A stretch of 64,000 bases of DNA from contig BPHV01000001.1 in NCBI GenBank assembly GCA_026003755.1, positions 904,393-968,392 on the forward strand, in the 5' to 3' direction. The stretch is from Candidatus Roseilinea sp. GTDB lineage: Bacteria; Chloroflexota; Anaerolineae; J036; Brachytrichaceae. The position numbers and the translations under genes are program-made. Position 1 is the first letter of the stretch, and every line of letters begins with the position of its first letter. Under the pieces are notes generated by a model. That model saw nothing but the letters and a program-made list of their open reading frames with translations. It made no database searches and had not been told where the DNA came from. Positions 19,739 to 29,500 of the stretch are shown here, in pieces.

Positions 19739-20616
19739 CGCTCGGCGCTGTGTTCGGAGATGAACGCAGCGATCGTCTCAAACATCTCCGGCGCATCGGG
19801 TTCCAGCGGCAGCGCGTGCCCGCTCTTTTCGCACCACACCACACGCTTGTCCTTCGAGCCGACGCGCGACGCAATGACCTCGGCGCTCGCCGGCGCGATG
19901 ACGTGGTCTTTGCGCCCCTGAATAAAGAGCGCCGGCGTGGTCACGCGCGGCAATTCGCGCATCACCAGCCGGTTGAGTTCGAGCAGCTCATGAATCGCGC
20001 CAACGGGGATGCGCACGCTCTGGACGATCTGCTTTTGCACACGCGGATCATCGAGGTTCAGTTCGTCGCTGTTCAGCCCCAAACGCCGGTGAAGATTGGC
20101 CCGGAAGTTCGGATCGTTGAAATTCGCACCCTTCAGCGGGTAGTAATAGGGCACGAAGTAGCGCGCGAAGCGGACGAGGCGGGTGCGCGGGTCGTTCAGC
20201 ATCATCGGCGCAGCCATGACGATGATGCCGCGCAGGGGCGAGGGGTGGCCGTTACAGGTTGTGCGGTAGCACTCGCTGGCTGCGAGGTGCAATGCGATGA
20301 GTCCACCCATCGAAAGGCCGGCGATGAAGATGTGCGGACAACGATCCGCGAGCGCGTTCAACGCATCGCGTGCGCAGGCCACCCAACTCCGCCAGGTTGC
20401 GCCTTTGAGTTCATGCGGCATACCCCCATGCTTCGGCAACAACGGTCCTTCAACCGTATAGCCCCGTTCGGCCAGGTACTCACCCAGCGGGCGCATCTCC
20501 GCCGGCGAGCCAGTGAATCCGTGCAGACACAAGACGCCCACATCGGAATGCTGACCGCCCACAAACGAGAAGGCGCGCTGTGACTGGCGTACTTCGTCAG
20601 GAATTTTCAAATTCAT
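19735..20616 (-). CDS. Alpha/beta hydrolase, carboxylesterase/monoacylglycerol lipase-like
   Basis: This 293-residue serine hydrolase is cytoplasmic (no signal). LHGFTGS (31-37) supplies the oxyanion hole and Ser102 in GLSMGG is the nucleophile. The Asp in IQGRKDHVI and the His in CEKSGHALPLE complete the triad. The set matches the Est30/monoacylglycerol lipase group, which cleaves short-chain or acylglycerol esters. It is first in a two-gene unit with the TIGR03943-type gene and divergent from the GT39 gene. Confidence 0.85.
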   Translation of the reverse strand: MNLKIPDEVRQSQRAFSFVGGQHSDVGVLCLHGFTGSPAEMRPLGEYLAERGYTVEGPLLPKHGGMPHELKGATWRSWVACARDALNALADRCPHIFIAGLSMGGLIALHLAASECYRTTCNGHPSPLRGIIVMAAPMMLNDPRTRLVRFARYFVPYYYPLKGANFNDPNFRANLHRRLGLNSDELNLDDPRVQKQIVQSVRIPVGAIHELLELNRLVMRELPRVTTPALFIQGRKDHVIAPASAEVIASRVGSKDKRVVWCEKSGHALPLEPDAPEMFETIAAFISEHSAER

Positions 20617-20723
20617 AACGCTTCATCCCCGCACATCCAACAAGGCAGAAATATACATCCTGCGCTGGCCAGAAGGTTAGGGCGCTCTCAGATTACAATC
20701 GCGCGCGTTTGCGCCTCCTATCC

Positions 20724-22823
20724 ATGCGTCGCCGTTGGCTAGCCGGCCTGTTGCCGCTCATCCTGATCGTCGTCATCGGGGCGGCGCTGCGCTTCTATCG
20801 CGTCGGCGCACTGCCGCCCGGCCTGTATCGTGACGAGGGCTATTACGGCCTGGACGCGCTGCGCGTGCTGAAGGGCGACTTCTCGCTCTACTTCGCTGCA
20901 AACAACGGGCGCGAAGGCCTGTTCATGTATGTGCTGGCTGCTGGCATCGCGCACTTCGGGCGCACGCCCGAAGCGCTGCGCGCCGCCTCGGCGTGCGTCG
21001 GGACGCTCACCATCGTTGCGATCTACTTCGCCGCGCGCAACATGTTCTCGCCGCGCATCGGCGCGCTGAGCGCTGCAATCCTCGCCTTGACCTTCTGGCA
21101 TCTGACCATCAGCCGAGTGGCCTTCCGCGCCGTGACCCTACCGCTGGTGTTGTGCGCGATGATGGCGTTTATCTTCGCAGGCCTGCGCACAAATGCCCCG
21201 CGCCTGCGCATCCTGTATGCGACGCTGGCCGGCGCAACCTTCGGGCTGACCTTCTACACTTACACCTCAGCGCAGCTCGTACTGCCGCTGGTCGCGCTGT
21301 ATGGCCTCAGCTTGTGGATGGGCTTTAGGCGCAAGTTGCTCACACATCATGACGAGGCCGCCAGACGGCGCCGACTGGCATCGGCGATCGCCTTCATCGC
21401 TGCCGGGTTGGTCGTCGTCGCACCGTTGCTGTTCTGGCTCACCCATCACGCCGACCTGTACTTCGGCCGCGCCGGCCAGGTTGCCATCCTCAATCCCGAC
21501 ATCAACGGCGGCAATCTCGTCGGCGCGCTCATCGCCAACATCGGCAAAACCGCCGGCATGTTCACCTTTCAAGGCGATCGCATCTGGCGACACAACCTCT
21601 CGCTGCGACCGGTGTTCGATGGTTGGCTGGCGCCCGCCTTTGTGCTCGGCCTGGCCGTGTGCGGCTGGCGCTGGCGGCAAAGCCGGCAGGCGCGCTTCGG
21701 CGCGGATATTTCGGACTCGGCGACCCGCATCGCGCCGCAATTCGTCCTGCTGTGGCTGGCGGTGATGCTCATCCCGACCATCCTGGCCGAAGACGCCCCG
21801 CACTTCCTGCGCGCCATCGGCGCGCTGCCGGCGGCGTGTATCATCGCTGCAATCGGGATGGAAGCCGCGCTGGCGTGGCTATCCCGGCGCGGCATATTGG
21901 CCGGCCTCACTGCCCTCCTCAGGCGCTCGATCAGCCCGCCCGCGTTCGTCGCGACCTTGCTGCTCGCCGTGAGCGCCCTTGACACAGTGAACGACTATTT
22001 CAACGACTACGTCCACCGCGAACTCACGCGCTATTGGCTGGAGGATCACAACGTGCAGCTCGCGCGGCTCATCAACGCCCACGCCACAGGCGATCCCCTG
22101 GCCCTACCGCCTACGAACATCTGGCTTGAAGATCGTCTGGCCAACGATAATCCATCGCTGGAATTCCTCGCCGGAGGCCGCTGGAGGACGGTATCGGCTG
22201 ACGGCAACGGCGAGTGGCTTGCCGAACGCAACCCGCAGTTGCCCGTGTTGCTTTTTGTGGATCCCAACCACAACTGGCGCACGCTGCGGACGACTCTGCC
22301 GGCGCCGGCGACGCTCCGCGTGATCGAGGGGCCGCTGGCGCAAGGCGACCGGGACCCGTCGCCACGCCGCGCATTCATCGGCGTGCGCGCCGACCCCGCG
22401 CCGGCCGGCGCGGCTCAGAGAAACGAGGCAACAGCGCGTTTTGAGGAAGGCATCACGCTGGAGTCCGCGGCAATTCGAGGCGGGGCGCAGCCCACCCACT
22501 TGTATACGGTGACGTTGACCTGGAGCGCAGCAATCCCCATTAGCGAAGACTACGCGATCTTCGTGCACTGGCTACGCGATGGCCGGCCGCAGCCGCTGGT
22601 GCAGGCCGATAGCAGCCCGGCGCAGGGCTATTTGCCCATGCCGGTTTGGCGCATCGAGGATCGCATCGTGGACGAACACGCGCTCAGCGTGCCCGGCGGC
22701 GCGCAGCCGGGCGATGCGGTCCGCATCGGCATCTACCGCCGCGCAGACAATCGCCGACTCGCCGTGCTTGATGCGCAAGGCAAACCAATCGCAGATTCGA
22801 TTATCATTCCCGCTCCGCGATAA
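20724..22823 (+). CDS. GT39-family-like membrane glycosyltransferase
   Basis: This protein of about 699 residues is of the dolichyl-phosphate mannosyltransferase/ArnT type. The first membrane segment is followed by ALRFYRVGALPPGLYRDEGYYGLDA. Its Asp-Glu pair is the catalytic-loop acidic motif of this GT-C group. About ten membrane segments extend to residue 435, then a soluble C-terminal domain of some 260 residues. These enzymes move sugars from polyprenyl phosphate to an acceptor on the outer face. An upstream in-frame TTG (20709) is possible; I prefer the ATG. It heads a four-gene operon with 6-11 base gaps. Confidence 0.8.
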   Translation: MRRRWLAGLLPLILIVVIGAALRFYRVGALPPGLYRDEGYYGLDALRVLKGDFSLYFAANNGREGLFMYVLAAGIAHFGRTPEALRAASACVGTLTIVAIYFAARNMFSPRIGALSAAILALTFWHLTISRVAFRAVTLPLVLCAMMAFIFAGLRTNAPRLRILYATLAGATFGLTFYTYTSAQLVLPLVALYGLSLWMGFRRKLLTHHDEAARRRRLASAIAFIAAGLVVVAPLLFWLTHHADLYFGRAGQVAILNPDINGGNLVGALIANIGKTAGMFTFQGDRIWRHNLSLRPVFDGWLAPAFVLGLAVCGWRWRQSRQARFGADISDSATRIAPQFVLLWLAVMLIPTILAEDAPHFLRAIGALPAACIIAAIGMEAALAWLSRRGILAGLTALLRRSISPPAFVATLLLAVSALDTVNDYFNDYVHRELTRYWLEDHNVQLARLINAHATGDPLALPPTNIWLEDRLANDNPSLEFLAGGRWRTVSADGNGEWLAERNPQLPVLLFVDPNHNWRTLRTTLPAPATLRVIEGPLAQGDRDPSPRRAFIGVRADPAPAGAAQRNEATARFEEGITLESAAIRGGAQPTHLYTVTLTWSAAIPISEDYAIFVHWLRDGRPQPLVQADSSPAQGYLPMPVWRIEDRIVDEHALSVPGGAQPGDAVRIGIYRRADNRRLAVLDAQGKPIADSIIIPAPR

Positions 22824-22829
22824 ACGCAT

Positions 22830-24329
22830 ATGAGCATCCGAAATGCTGCAGCGCGCGCATCCGTCGCGCTGGCGATGTGTTTCCTCGGCGCCACATCGGC
22901 CCATAGCCAAACCGGCCAACTCGCGCTCGCCGAGGGATTTGAGGGAGACTTTCAAAGCGACCCGAGCTGCAAGCAGGGCGTATGCAACGTGCCGGTCGGC
23001 TGGGGTGTGTGGTTCATCCCGCGCAGCGAAAACGATCCGCCCGGCGTAAACTTCCAACCGCAGGCCGATCGCGCGACGACGCGCACGCGCGGCGGCGCGG
23101 CGGCACAACGCCTGTGGGTAAACAATGCGACCTTCACCGGCGGCATCTATCGCGTCGTCAACGGCGTACAGGTGGGCGCGCGGCTGCGCTTCACCATCTG
23201 GGGCCAGGTCTGGTCCACCAACGATGAAAGCCCAATCTCGGCGCGCCCATCGCGGGAGATTCGCGTGAAGGTGGGCGTGGATCCGCTAGGCGGCGACAAC
23301 GGCCGGCCTAGCCCTCTCAACGGCCAGGTGATCTGGTCGCCCGAGCAAGAAGCCAAGGATGAATTCGTCGCATTCACCGTCGAAGTCGAGGCGCGGTCGC
23401 CCACCCTCATCCTCTACACCTACACGACGATGCGCGACAACGTGCGGCACAACGAAGTGTTCTGGGACGATGCAGTGCTCGAATACATCGCCCCACCGCC
23501 AACGGCGACGCCCGACGCGGCTGCCGCAACGGCTGCGCTTGCTGCCGCCGCGCCCGATGCCACGGCGACGCCGATGGCTACCGCCCAGCCCGCTGCGCCG
23601 GTCACCAACCCGCCCATCACCTATACCGTCAAAGCCGGCGATACGCTGCTCGGCATTGCGCTCGACCAAAATGTGCCGCTGGCCGAATTGCTGAAGAACA
23701 ACCCCGGCGTCAGACCCGAGGCGCTGCAGATCGGCCAAGTGCTCATCATCAAGCCGGGGACGCCGGCCGAAGCGGCGGCCGGCGCGACGGCGTCACCGCC
23801 CGAGATGGCTGCCGACCAAGCGTCCGGCGAGGCGAGCGCATCGTCGCCGGCGGTATTGGCGACCCCGACGGTGGGTCAAGCCTGCGTCCAGGCATTCTTC
23901 GACGACGACGGCGACGGCAAGCGCGACGACCTCGAAGACCTGGTGCCCAACATTCAGTTCGTCCTCACCGTCGGCGGCAACGTCATCGGCGCCTACACCA
24001 CCAACGGCGTGGACGAGCCGTACTGCTTCGAGAACTTGCCCAACCAGGCCTACACGGTCGCCGGCACGCCGCCGGACATCTACGTGCCGACGACGCCGCT
24101 CAACGATACGCTGCGGGTCAATGGCGCGCGATCCTATTTCTCACTCGGCCTACGCCGCATCAGCGACGGCTTCGAGGACATCAGCCCCACCCCGACGCCG
24201 CGGCCGTCGCCGGTCGCTCTGAACAGCAACCTCACCGTGGGCTTGCTTTCGCTAGGCGGCGGGGCGCTTCTACTGATCGGCGCGGTCGGCTTCATCGCCT
24301 CAACCATCCTGAGGCGCCGCCGGCTGTAA
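22830..24329 (+). CDS. Secreted LysM protein with C-terminal membrane anchor
   Basis: This 499-residue protein has a signal peptide (about 1-26) and a beta-rich N-terminal domain (about 30-220, possibly a lectin-like sandwich). Ala/Thr/Pro linkers flank one LysM domain (about 265-311: ITYTVKAGDTLLGIALDQN to IGQVLIIKPG). A region near residue 350 reads CVQAFFDDDGDGKRDDLED, like an SdrD-type Ca-binding B domain. A membrane segment (about 470-490) and an arginine-rich tail end the protein. It looks like a surface protein held in the membrane and touching the cell wall. The function of the N-terminal domain is unknown. Confidence 0.75.
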   Translation: MSIRNAAARASVALAMCFLGATSAHSQTGQLALAEGFEGDFQSDPSCKQGVCNVPVGWGVWFIPRSENDPPGVNFQPQADRATTRTRGGAAAQRLWVNNATFTGGIYRVVNGVQVGARLRFTIWGQVWSTNDESPISARPSREIRVKVGVDPLGGDNGRPSPLNGQVIWSPEQEAKDEFVAFTVEVEARSPTLILYTYTTMRDNVRHNEVFWDDAVLEYIAPPPTATPDAAAATAALAAAAPDATATPMATAQPAAPVTNPPITYTVKAGDTLLGIALDQNVPLAELLKNNPGVRPEALQIGQVLIIKPGTPAEAAAGATASPPEMAADQASGEASASSPAVLATPTVGQACVQAFFDDDGDGKRDDLEDLVPNIQFVLTVGGNVIGAYTTNGVDEPYCFENLPNQAYTVAGTPPDIYVPTTPLNDTLRVNGARSYFSLGLRRISDGFEDISPTPTPRPSPVALNSNLTVGLLSLGGGALLLIGAVGFIASTILRRRRL

Positions 24330-24339
24330 ACGATCACGG

Positions 24340-27165
24340 ATGCCACGCTTGCTTCCGCTCACCGCGCTGGCGCTGATCTGCGCCCTGGCATCGGCGAACC
24401 TGTGGCTCGGCCCGGGCATCATCAACACCCGCGCAGGCGGCGATAGCCCCTTCCTGCTCATCCGCACCTACGAACTGGCGGAGAACCTGCGCGCCGGCGT
24501 GTTGCCGGCGCGTTGGATGAGCCACTCCGCCTTCGGCCTGGGTTATCCCTTCTTCAACTTCTATGCCGCCCTGCCCTACTACCTCGCCGCCGGATTGAAC
24601 GTGCTCGGCCTGGACCTGCTCTCGGCGATCAAACTGACGCAGACCCTGGGCATGTTCGCCGCCGCCGGCGCGATCGCGCTGCTCGCCAATGACCTGCAAC
24701 ACGGGAGCACGCAGCAAAAGTCGGCGGCTCGCATCCAGATGCAAGGCGCAGCTTACAACGCGCGTCATAGGCAAAGCCTCCCAATTGCCCCCTGGGGCGC
24801 GATGCTGACCGGCGCCGCCTACACCCTGACCCCCTTTCACCTGGCCAACGTCTACGTGCGCGGCGATTCACTCTCCGAGTTCTGGGCGTTCGTGTGGTAT
24901 CCGCTGATCTTGTGGAGCGCCGGTCGGTTGATCCACCACACCTGTCACCATGCTGCCGGCAGCGCGGCGCTGCCGGCCTTCATCGGCCTCTCCCTGGCGT
25001 CGGCGGCGCTTATCGTCACACACAACGTATCGGCGTTGATCTTCGCGCCCTTCGCCGTTCTCTACGCGCTGGCGATGGCGACGCACTGCGCACGAGGGAC
25101 GCCGAACGCCCTGGGCACATTCCTGCGAAGCACGGCATGGTTGACCGGCGCCGCTGTGTTCGCGCTGGCGATGAGCGCCTGGTTCTGGCTACCAGCGCTC
25201 GGAGAGGCAGCGAACGTGCAACTGGGCAACCAAACGACGGGCTACTTCTACTTTGCCAACCACTTCCGCGCCGAGAACCTGGTTCAACCGTCGCTCGCCT
25301 TCGATTACACCGTGGGAGAGAACCTGAATGTGTTCGCAATGGGGGCGATGCAGACCATCCAGATCGCCGCTGGCGGCCTCGTCTGGTGGTGGCATCACCG
25401 GCGCGCCGGCCGGCCACACTTCGCGCTCGCGCTCACCGGCGCGCTCTTTGCGCTCGCCACGTTCATGATCACACCTTTCTCGGCCTTCATCTGGGAGCGC
25501 GCCCCGCTGCTGCCGTTGGCGCAATTTCCCTGGCGGTTCCTATCCGTACAGGCCGCCTTCGGGGCGTTGCTCATCGGCGGCTGCGGTTTGCCGGCGATCG
25601 GGCGTCGGACAGCCCTCATCGCGTCGGTGTTGGCCGTCGCTGCCCTCGCTTGGGCATCCCTGGCCCACTTGCCCGGGGCACGCCTGAACGTGCGCGCCGA
25701 GGACGTGACCCCCCACACGATTCAGCTCTACGAGTGGTACACCGGCAACATCGGCACGACCATCCGCCATGAGTATCTGCCGGCGACGGCGCAACCCACC
25801 CCGCGCACCGGTCCGGGCATATTAGGCCTGCCGCGGGCAGCGCTGCTTGCCCAGGACGACGCCGCGCCGGATGCCGTGTCCTCGACGCCGGTGTTCACTT
25901 CGCCGGCGCGACAAGTCTGGCAGATCGCGGCGCGACAAGCGCTGACGATTGCCCTGCCCATCCTGCATTGGCCCGGCTGGCGCGCTTGGCTGGATGGTGC
26001 GCCGACGAACGCCTGGCCACACCCGGGTTCGGGCTGGCTGACCCTCGCCGTGCCGACCGGTGCGCATCGCGTCGAACTGCGCTGGGAAGGCACGGCGCTC
26101 ACGCGCGCCGGTGAATGGGCGTCGCTGGGCGCAGTGATCGTCCTCATCGTTCTGCTTGGCGCGATCCTCGCGCGCGCTTCGCCTGTCACCCGACGCGCGG
26201 TGATGCGCATCGGGCTGGCGCTCGTGAGCAGCCTGATCGCGATTGCGGCGATCGCGCGGTCAGCCCCTGCGCCGGCCGAGCCACCGCCGATGCAAACGCT
26301 CGACTTCGACCACCGCCCGTTTCCTCACCGCGACCCGGTGCGATTCGTCGGCGGCGGCGAAACCTACGAATTGGTCGCCGCATCCATCGAGCCGCAGACG
26401 CTGCGCGCCGGCGATCCTTTTACCCTGACACTGCGCTGGCGCGACGACCGCGCGCCCGCGCAGATCACGGTCACGCAGGAGTTGCCGATGGGCGGCGAAT
26501 TCGCCCGGCTCTTTCGGCACGCGCGCTTGCAGACGCCCGGCGACCCGCGCATCAGCCGACATATCGTCCTGACCGACGCGCTGCCCGGCCCGCTGTTGCT
26601 CAAGCTCTCGACAGCCAACTCCACCCACGCACCGCTCACGCCGCTGACCACGGAAGGGACGCCGCTACAAACCATGATTGCCGGCAAACCGGCGCCGTCC
26701 ATCACGTTGCTCGGGCCGCGCATCGCGCATGCGGCGCGCCCTGGCGCCGCGCCCGCGCGGCTCAGCGTGAATTTCGACAACGGCATCGCACTGCGTGATG
26801 TGGATTGGTTCTTCGCCTCAGCGCAAGAGGTATGCTTCAGGCCGGTATGGCAGTGGGCGCGCTCGAATGTCAACCGGGCCGACGCGCTACAAGTCTCGCT
26901 GCGCGCCTTTGGCAGCGACGGCCGCTTGCTGGCCCAGGCCGACCATCAGCCGCAGGCCGGCCTCGCGCCGACGTGGTCGTGGCCCGATGACGCGCTCATC
27001 TACGACAGCCAGTGTGTGGCCGCCAACCATCGGCTGCAACCCCACGAGCCGTATACCCTACAGATCGTGTGGTACCGACTGGCCGATTTGCAAACCACCG
27101 GCGAAGCCACGTTGCGCGGCGTTGGCGGCCCCCGACTGGAAGATTTGAACATCCCGCATCCCTGA
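24340..27165 (+). CDS. Large polytopic membrane protein, PTPS-related/GT-C-like
   Basis: This 941-residue protein has about 12 membrane segments in the first 640 residues and a long extracytoplasmic C-terminal part. The start of the mature protein resembles the 6-pyruvoyl-tetrahydropterin synthase-related membrane family, which despite its name looks like a GT-C or YfhO-type glycosyltransferase: GGDSPFLLIRTYELAENLRAGVLPARW, then FGLGYPFFNFYAALPYYL. Residues about 125-150 are hydrophilic and poorly matched to the fold (see the repeat discussion). It lies between the LysM protein and the binding lipoprotein. I infer a role in envelope glycan or glycolipid synthesis, with moderate confidence. 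Confidence 0.65.
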   Translation: MPRLLPLTALALICALASANLWLGPGIINTRAGGDSPFLLIRTYELAENLRAGVLPARWMSHSAFGLGYPFFNFYAALPYYLAAGLNVLGLDLLSAIKLTQTLGMFAAAGAIALLANDLQHGSTQQKSAARIQMQGAAYNARHRQSLPIAPWGAMLTGAAYTLTPFHLANVYVRGDSLSEFWAFVWYPLILWSAGRLIHHTCHHAAGSAALPAFIGLSLASAALIVTHNVSALIFAPFAVLYALAMATHCARGTPNALGTFLRSTAWLTGAAVFALAMSAWFWLPALGEAANVQLGNQTTGYFYFANHFRAENLVQPSLAFDYTVGENLNVFAMGAMQTIQIAAGGLVWWWHHRRAGRPHFALALTGALFALATFMITPFSAFIWERAPLLPLAQFPWRFLSVQAAFGALLIGGCGLPAIGRRTALIASVLAVAALAWASLAHLPGARLNVRAEDVTPHTIQLYEWYTGNIGTTIRHEYLPATAQPTPRTGPGILGLPRAALLAQDDAAPDAVSSTPVFTSPARQVWQIAARQALTIALPILHWPGWRAWLDGAPTNAWPHPGSGWLTLAVPTGAHRVELRWEGTALTRAGEWASLGAVIVLIVLLGAILARASPVTRRAVMRIGLALVSSLIAIAAIARSAPAPAEPPPMQTLDFDHRPFPHRDPVRFVGGGETYELVAASIEPQTLRAGDPFTLTLRWRDDRAPAQITVTQELPMGGEFARLFRHARLQTPGDPRISRHIVLTDALPGPLLLKLSTANSTHAPLTPLTTEGTPLQTMIAGKPAPSITLLGPRIAHAARPGAAPARLSVNFDNGIALRDVDWFFASAQEVCFRPVWQWARSNVNRADALQVSLRAFGSDGRLLAQADHQPQAGLAPTWSWPDDALIYDSQCVAANHRLQPHEPYTLQIVWYRLADLQTTGEATLRGVGGPRLEDLNIPHP

Positions 27166-27171
27166 GGACGA

Positions 27172-28023
27172 ATGATCCGCTTGCTGCTTATCTGGTGCGT
27201 CCTGCTGGCCGCGTGCGCGCCGCCGCCGGTGGTGAAGATCGCGCTGGTCGCACCGTTCGAGGGTCGCCTGCGCCGGGTGGGCTACGAGGCTTTCCCGGCG
27301 ATGCGGCTAGCCATCCGCGAGCGCATCGCAGCGGGCAGCGCCGTTAGCGCGCGCGTCGCGTTCATCGCCTACAACGACGACGGCGACCCGGCCAACGCGG
27401 CGCGCGTCGCCCACAACGTGGCGCTCGATCCGGAGGTGGTGGGCGTGATCGGGCATCTCGTCCCTTCGACGACGCTGGCAGCGCTGCCGGTCTACACCCA
27501 GGCCGGCCTGCCGGTGCTCGCGCCGTCCGTGCCGGCGGACATGCTGCCGCGCGACCCGCTCGTTTTTCGGATGGGGCCGGCTGCGCCGAGCCGCGACCGC
27601 AAGATGACCCATACGCCATGCGCAGCTCTCGATCCGTCGTGGGCAGCCGCCGGCTGGCCGTTTGGCGAATGCGTGGTTGATGCGCCGCCGGTATCCGAGT
27701 GGCCCGGCGCGCAGCAGGCGCTCGCGGCGTTCACCGAGCTGTCGCTGGGGCCGCTGCCAGGGCCGCGTTCCATCGTCGCCTACGATGCGACGAACGTGCT
27801 GCTCGACGCCATCGCGTTGGACGCACAAGTGCGTGGCATGCCGACGCGCGCCGGCGTAGCCGACGCCCTGCGGCGCATCCGCCACAACGGTTTGCTCGGC
27901 CAGATCACCTTCGATCGCGACAACACCTGGGCCGACGCGCCGACGTGGGCGTATGGGCGGTCGCTTGGACACGGACGGCCACCCGCACGGGTAGGCGCAG
28001 ACAACGCCAACGTCCACCCTTGA
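27172..28023 (+). CDS. Shortened periplasmic-binding lipoprotein (branched-chain amino acid/type 1 PBP-like)
   Basis: This 283-residue protein has a lipobox LAAC (Cys15) and a type 1 periplasmic-binding fold. VVKIALVAPFEG, then VARVAFIAYNDDGDPANAARVAHN, GVIGHLVPSTTLAALPVYTQAGLPVLAPS and a late SIVAYDATNVLLDAIALDA match the Leu/Ile/Val-binding family. Family members are usually 370-420 residues. Here the chain passes from the N-lobe end (FRMGPA, about 135) almost directly to the last part of the C-lobe, so roughly 100 residues of the second lobe are missing. Ligand binding of the usual kind is therefore doubtful. No permease is adjacent. It ends the GT39/LysM operon. Confidence 0.7.
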   Translation: MIRLLLIWCVLLAACAPPPVVKIALVAPFEGRLRRVGYEAFPAMRLAIRERIAAGSAVSARVAFIAYNDDGDPANAARVAHNVALDPEVVGVIGHLVPSTTLAALPVYTQAGLPVLAPSVPADMLPRDPLVFRMGPAAPSRDRKMTHTPCAALDPSWAAAGWPFGECVVDAPPVSEWPGAQQALAAFTELSLGPLPGPRSIVAYDATNVLLDAIALDAQVRGMPTRAGVADALRRIRHNGLLGQITFDRDNTWADAPTWAYGRSLGHGRPPARVGADNANVHP

Positions 28024-28072
28024 AGCCTCGCCCCGATACGCTTCATAGCGCGTCCGCACCCTGCGCAGTCTG

Positions 28073-28198
28073 TAGAATTAGCAGCCGTGTAGCGCCGAAG
28101 GCGCTTTTATCATGCGTGAAGTAGGCGAAGGCAAAACCGCCGCCTCACCGGCGAGTCTTTCGCAGGCGGCTGTGGGCAATTGCAACGATCCAGCCGCC
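28073..28198 (+). promoter_or_regulatory. Structured leader of the E2-E1 operon with competing hairpins
   Basis: A possible -10 box (TAGAAT, 28073-28078) has no good -35. It is followed by a small hairpin, AGCGCC-GAA-GGCGCT with a T-run, at 28091-28108. Next, GCCGCCT (28139-28145) pairs exactly with AGGCGGC (28164-28170). The overlapping GGCGGCTG (28165-28172) pairs exactly with CAGCCGCC (28191-28198). The last two pairings are mutually exclusive. I recognise no known riboswitch class. Confidence 0.35.
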
Positions 28199-28229
28199 CG
28201 AGCAGGCCGGTCGCCTATGGCAAAAGGAC

Positions 28230-29498
28230 ATGACGACGCAAGTAGTGTTGCCTAAACTCGGCAATTCGGTTGAGAGTTCGATCATCGTCGCGTGGCTGAA
28301 ACAGCCCGGCGACCGCGTGGAAGCCGGCGAACCGATCTGCACCGTCGAGACGGACAAGAGCACGCTGGACGTGCCGAGCACGGCCAGCGGCGTGCTGCTG
28401 CAACATTTGGTGAACGTGGGCGACGATGTGCCGGTGCAAACACCGATCGCGCTCATCGGCGAAGCAGCGACGCCCACAGCGGAAGCCCGCGCCGACGCGC
28501 CGCCCACCACTCCGGCAATCTCCCCTCGCGCGCTGAAGCTGGCGCAGGAACACAACCTAGACCCTTCGCAGATCGTCGGCAGCGGCCCCGGCGGGCGCAT
28601 CATCGAGCGTGACGTGCGCGCACAGATCGAAGGACGGCGCGAGGTCAGGCGCATGACGCCGGTGGCGCGCGCGATGGTCGAGCGCGGCGGCTATGTCGCG
28701 CCTGAGCAAGGCAGCGGCCCCGGCGGGCGCATCACCAAACACGACCTGATCCCCATCGGCGATCCCGCCCCGCCGCGTGAACCCGATGCGCCCTCCGGCG
28801 ATTACGAAGTCATCCCCCTCTCCGGCGTGCGCCGCACCATTGCGGAGCGGATGCGCGCCTCGCTGCAATCCACCGCCCAGTTGACGCTGCACGCCAGCGC
28901 CGACGCGCGGGCGCTCCTGGCCTATCGCCAGAAATTGAAGGCCAGCGACGAATCGCTTGGCTTGCGCAACGTCACCATCAACGACCTGGTGATGTTTGCC
29001 GTGACGCGCACACTGCGCCGGTTCCCTGCGCTCAACGCCACGTTCGAAGGCGGCGAACTGCGCCAGCACGCCCGCGTGCACCTCGGCTTCGCGGTGGACA
29101 CACCGCGCGGGCTGTTAGCGCCGGTGATCCGCGACGCACACGCGCTGAGCCTGAGACAACTCGCCGAAGCCGCAAAGGCGCTTACCGCCGACGCGGCCGC
29201 CGGCAAGCTGAGCCCCGACGCCCTCGCCGGCGGCACATTTACGGTCACCAACCTCGGCAGCCTGGGCGTGGAGAGCTTCACGCCGATTCTGAACCCACCT
29301 CAGGTCGCCATCCTCGGCGTGGGCAGCGTCAACCTAAAGCCGATCCTGCCGGAAGGCGCGCGCGACGTCGTTTTTGCGCCCCACCTCGGCCTATCCTTGA
29401 CAGTTGACCACCAATTCGTGGACGGCGCGCCGGCAGCCAGGTTCCTGCAAGCGCTCGCCCACAACATCGAACACATTGAATTGTTGCTGGCAACCTAG
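28230..29498 (+). CDS. Dihydrolipoamide acyltransferase (E2) of a 2-oxoacid dehydrogenase complex
   Basis: This 422-residue E2 has a lipoyl domain with the lipoylated Lys43 in [10 protein letters not shown]. It has two peripheral-subunit-binding-like segments (about 92-127 and 142-173), the second short. The C-terminal catalytic domain carries His394 and Asp398 in HQFVDG. It transfers acyl groups from E1 to CoA. Two bases separate its stop from the fused E1 gene, so the two are co-translated. No E3 is nearby. The substrate (pyruvate, branched-chain or acetoin-type) is not settled. It is one of three E2 genes in this window. Confidence 0.93.
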   Translation: MTTQVVLPKLGNSVESSIIVAWLKQPGDRVEAGEPICTVETDKSTLDVPSTASGVLLQHLVNVGDDVPVQTPIALIGEAATPTAEARADAPPTTPAISPRALKLAQEHNLDPSQIVGSGPGGRIIERDVRAQIEGRREVRRMTPVARAMVERGGYVAPEQGSGPGGRITKHDLIPIGDPAPPREPDAPSGDYEVIPLSGVRRTIAERMRASLQSTAQLTLHASADARALLAYRQKLKASDESLGLRNVTINDLVMFAVTRTLRRFPALNATFEGGELRQHARVHLGFAVDTPRGLLAPVIRDAHALSLRQLAEAAKALTADAAAGKLSPDALAGGTFTVTNLGSLGVESFTPILNPPQVAILGVGSVNLKPILPEGARDVVFAPHLGLSLTVDHQFVDGAPAARFLQALAHNIEHIELLLAT

Positions 29499-29500
29499 AT

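Noticed and set aside
24700-24790. A possible heptamer array in the PTPS-related gene (residues about 125-150)
   Set aside because: The segment is hydrophilic and looks inserted, but I could not keep a 7-base register for more than two or three units, so I did not count it.
28091-28150. Resemblance to a glycine riboswitch (GCGCCGAAGG, then GGCAAAACC)
   Set aside because: The outer P1 stem (GGAGAG with CTCTCAGG) is absent and the spacing is wrong. The GAA is just the loop of a small hairpin.
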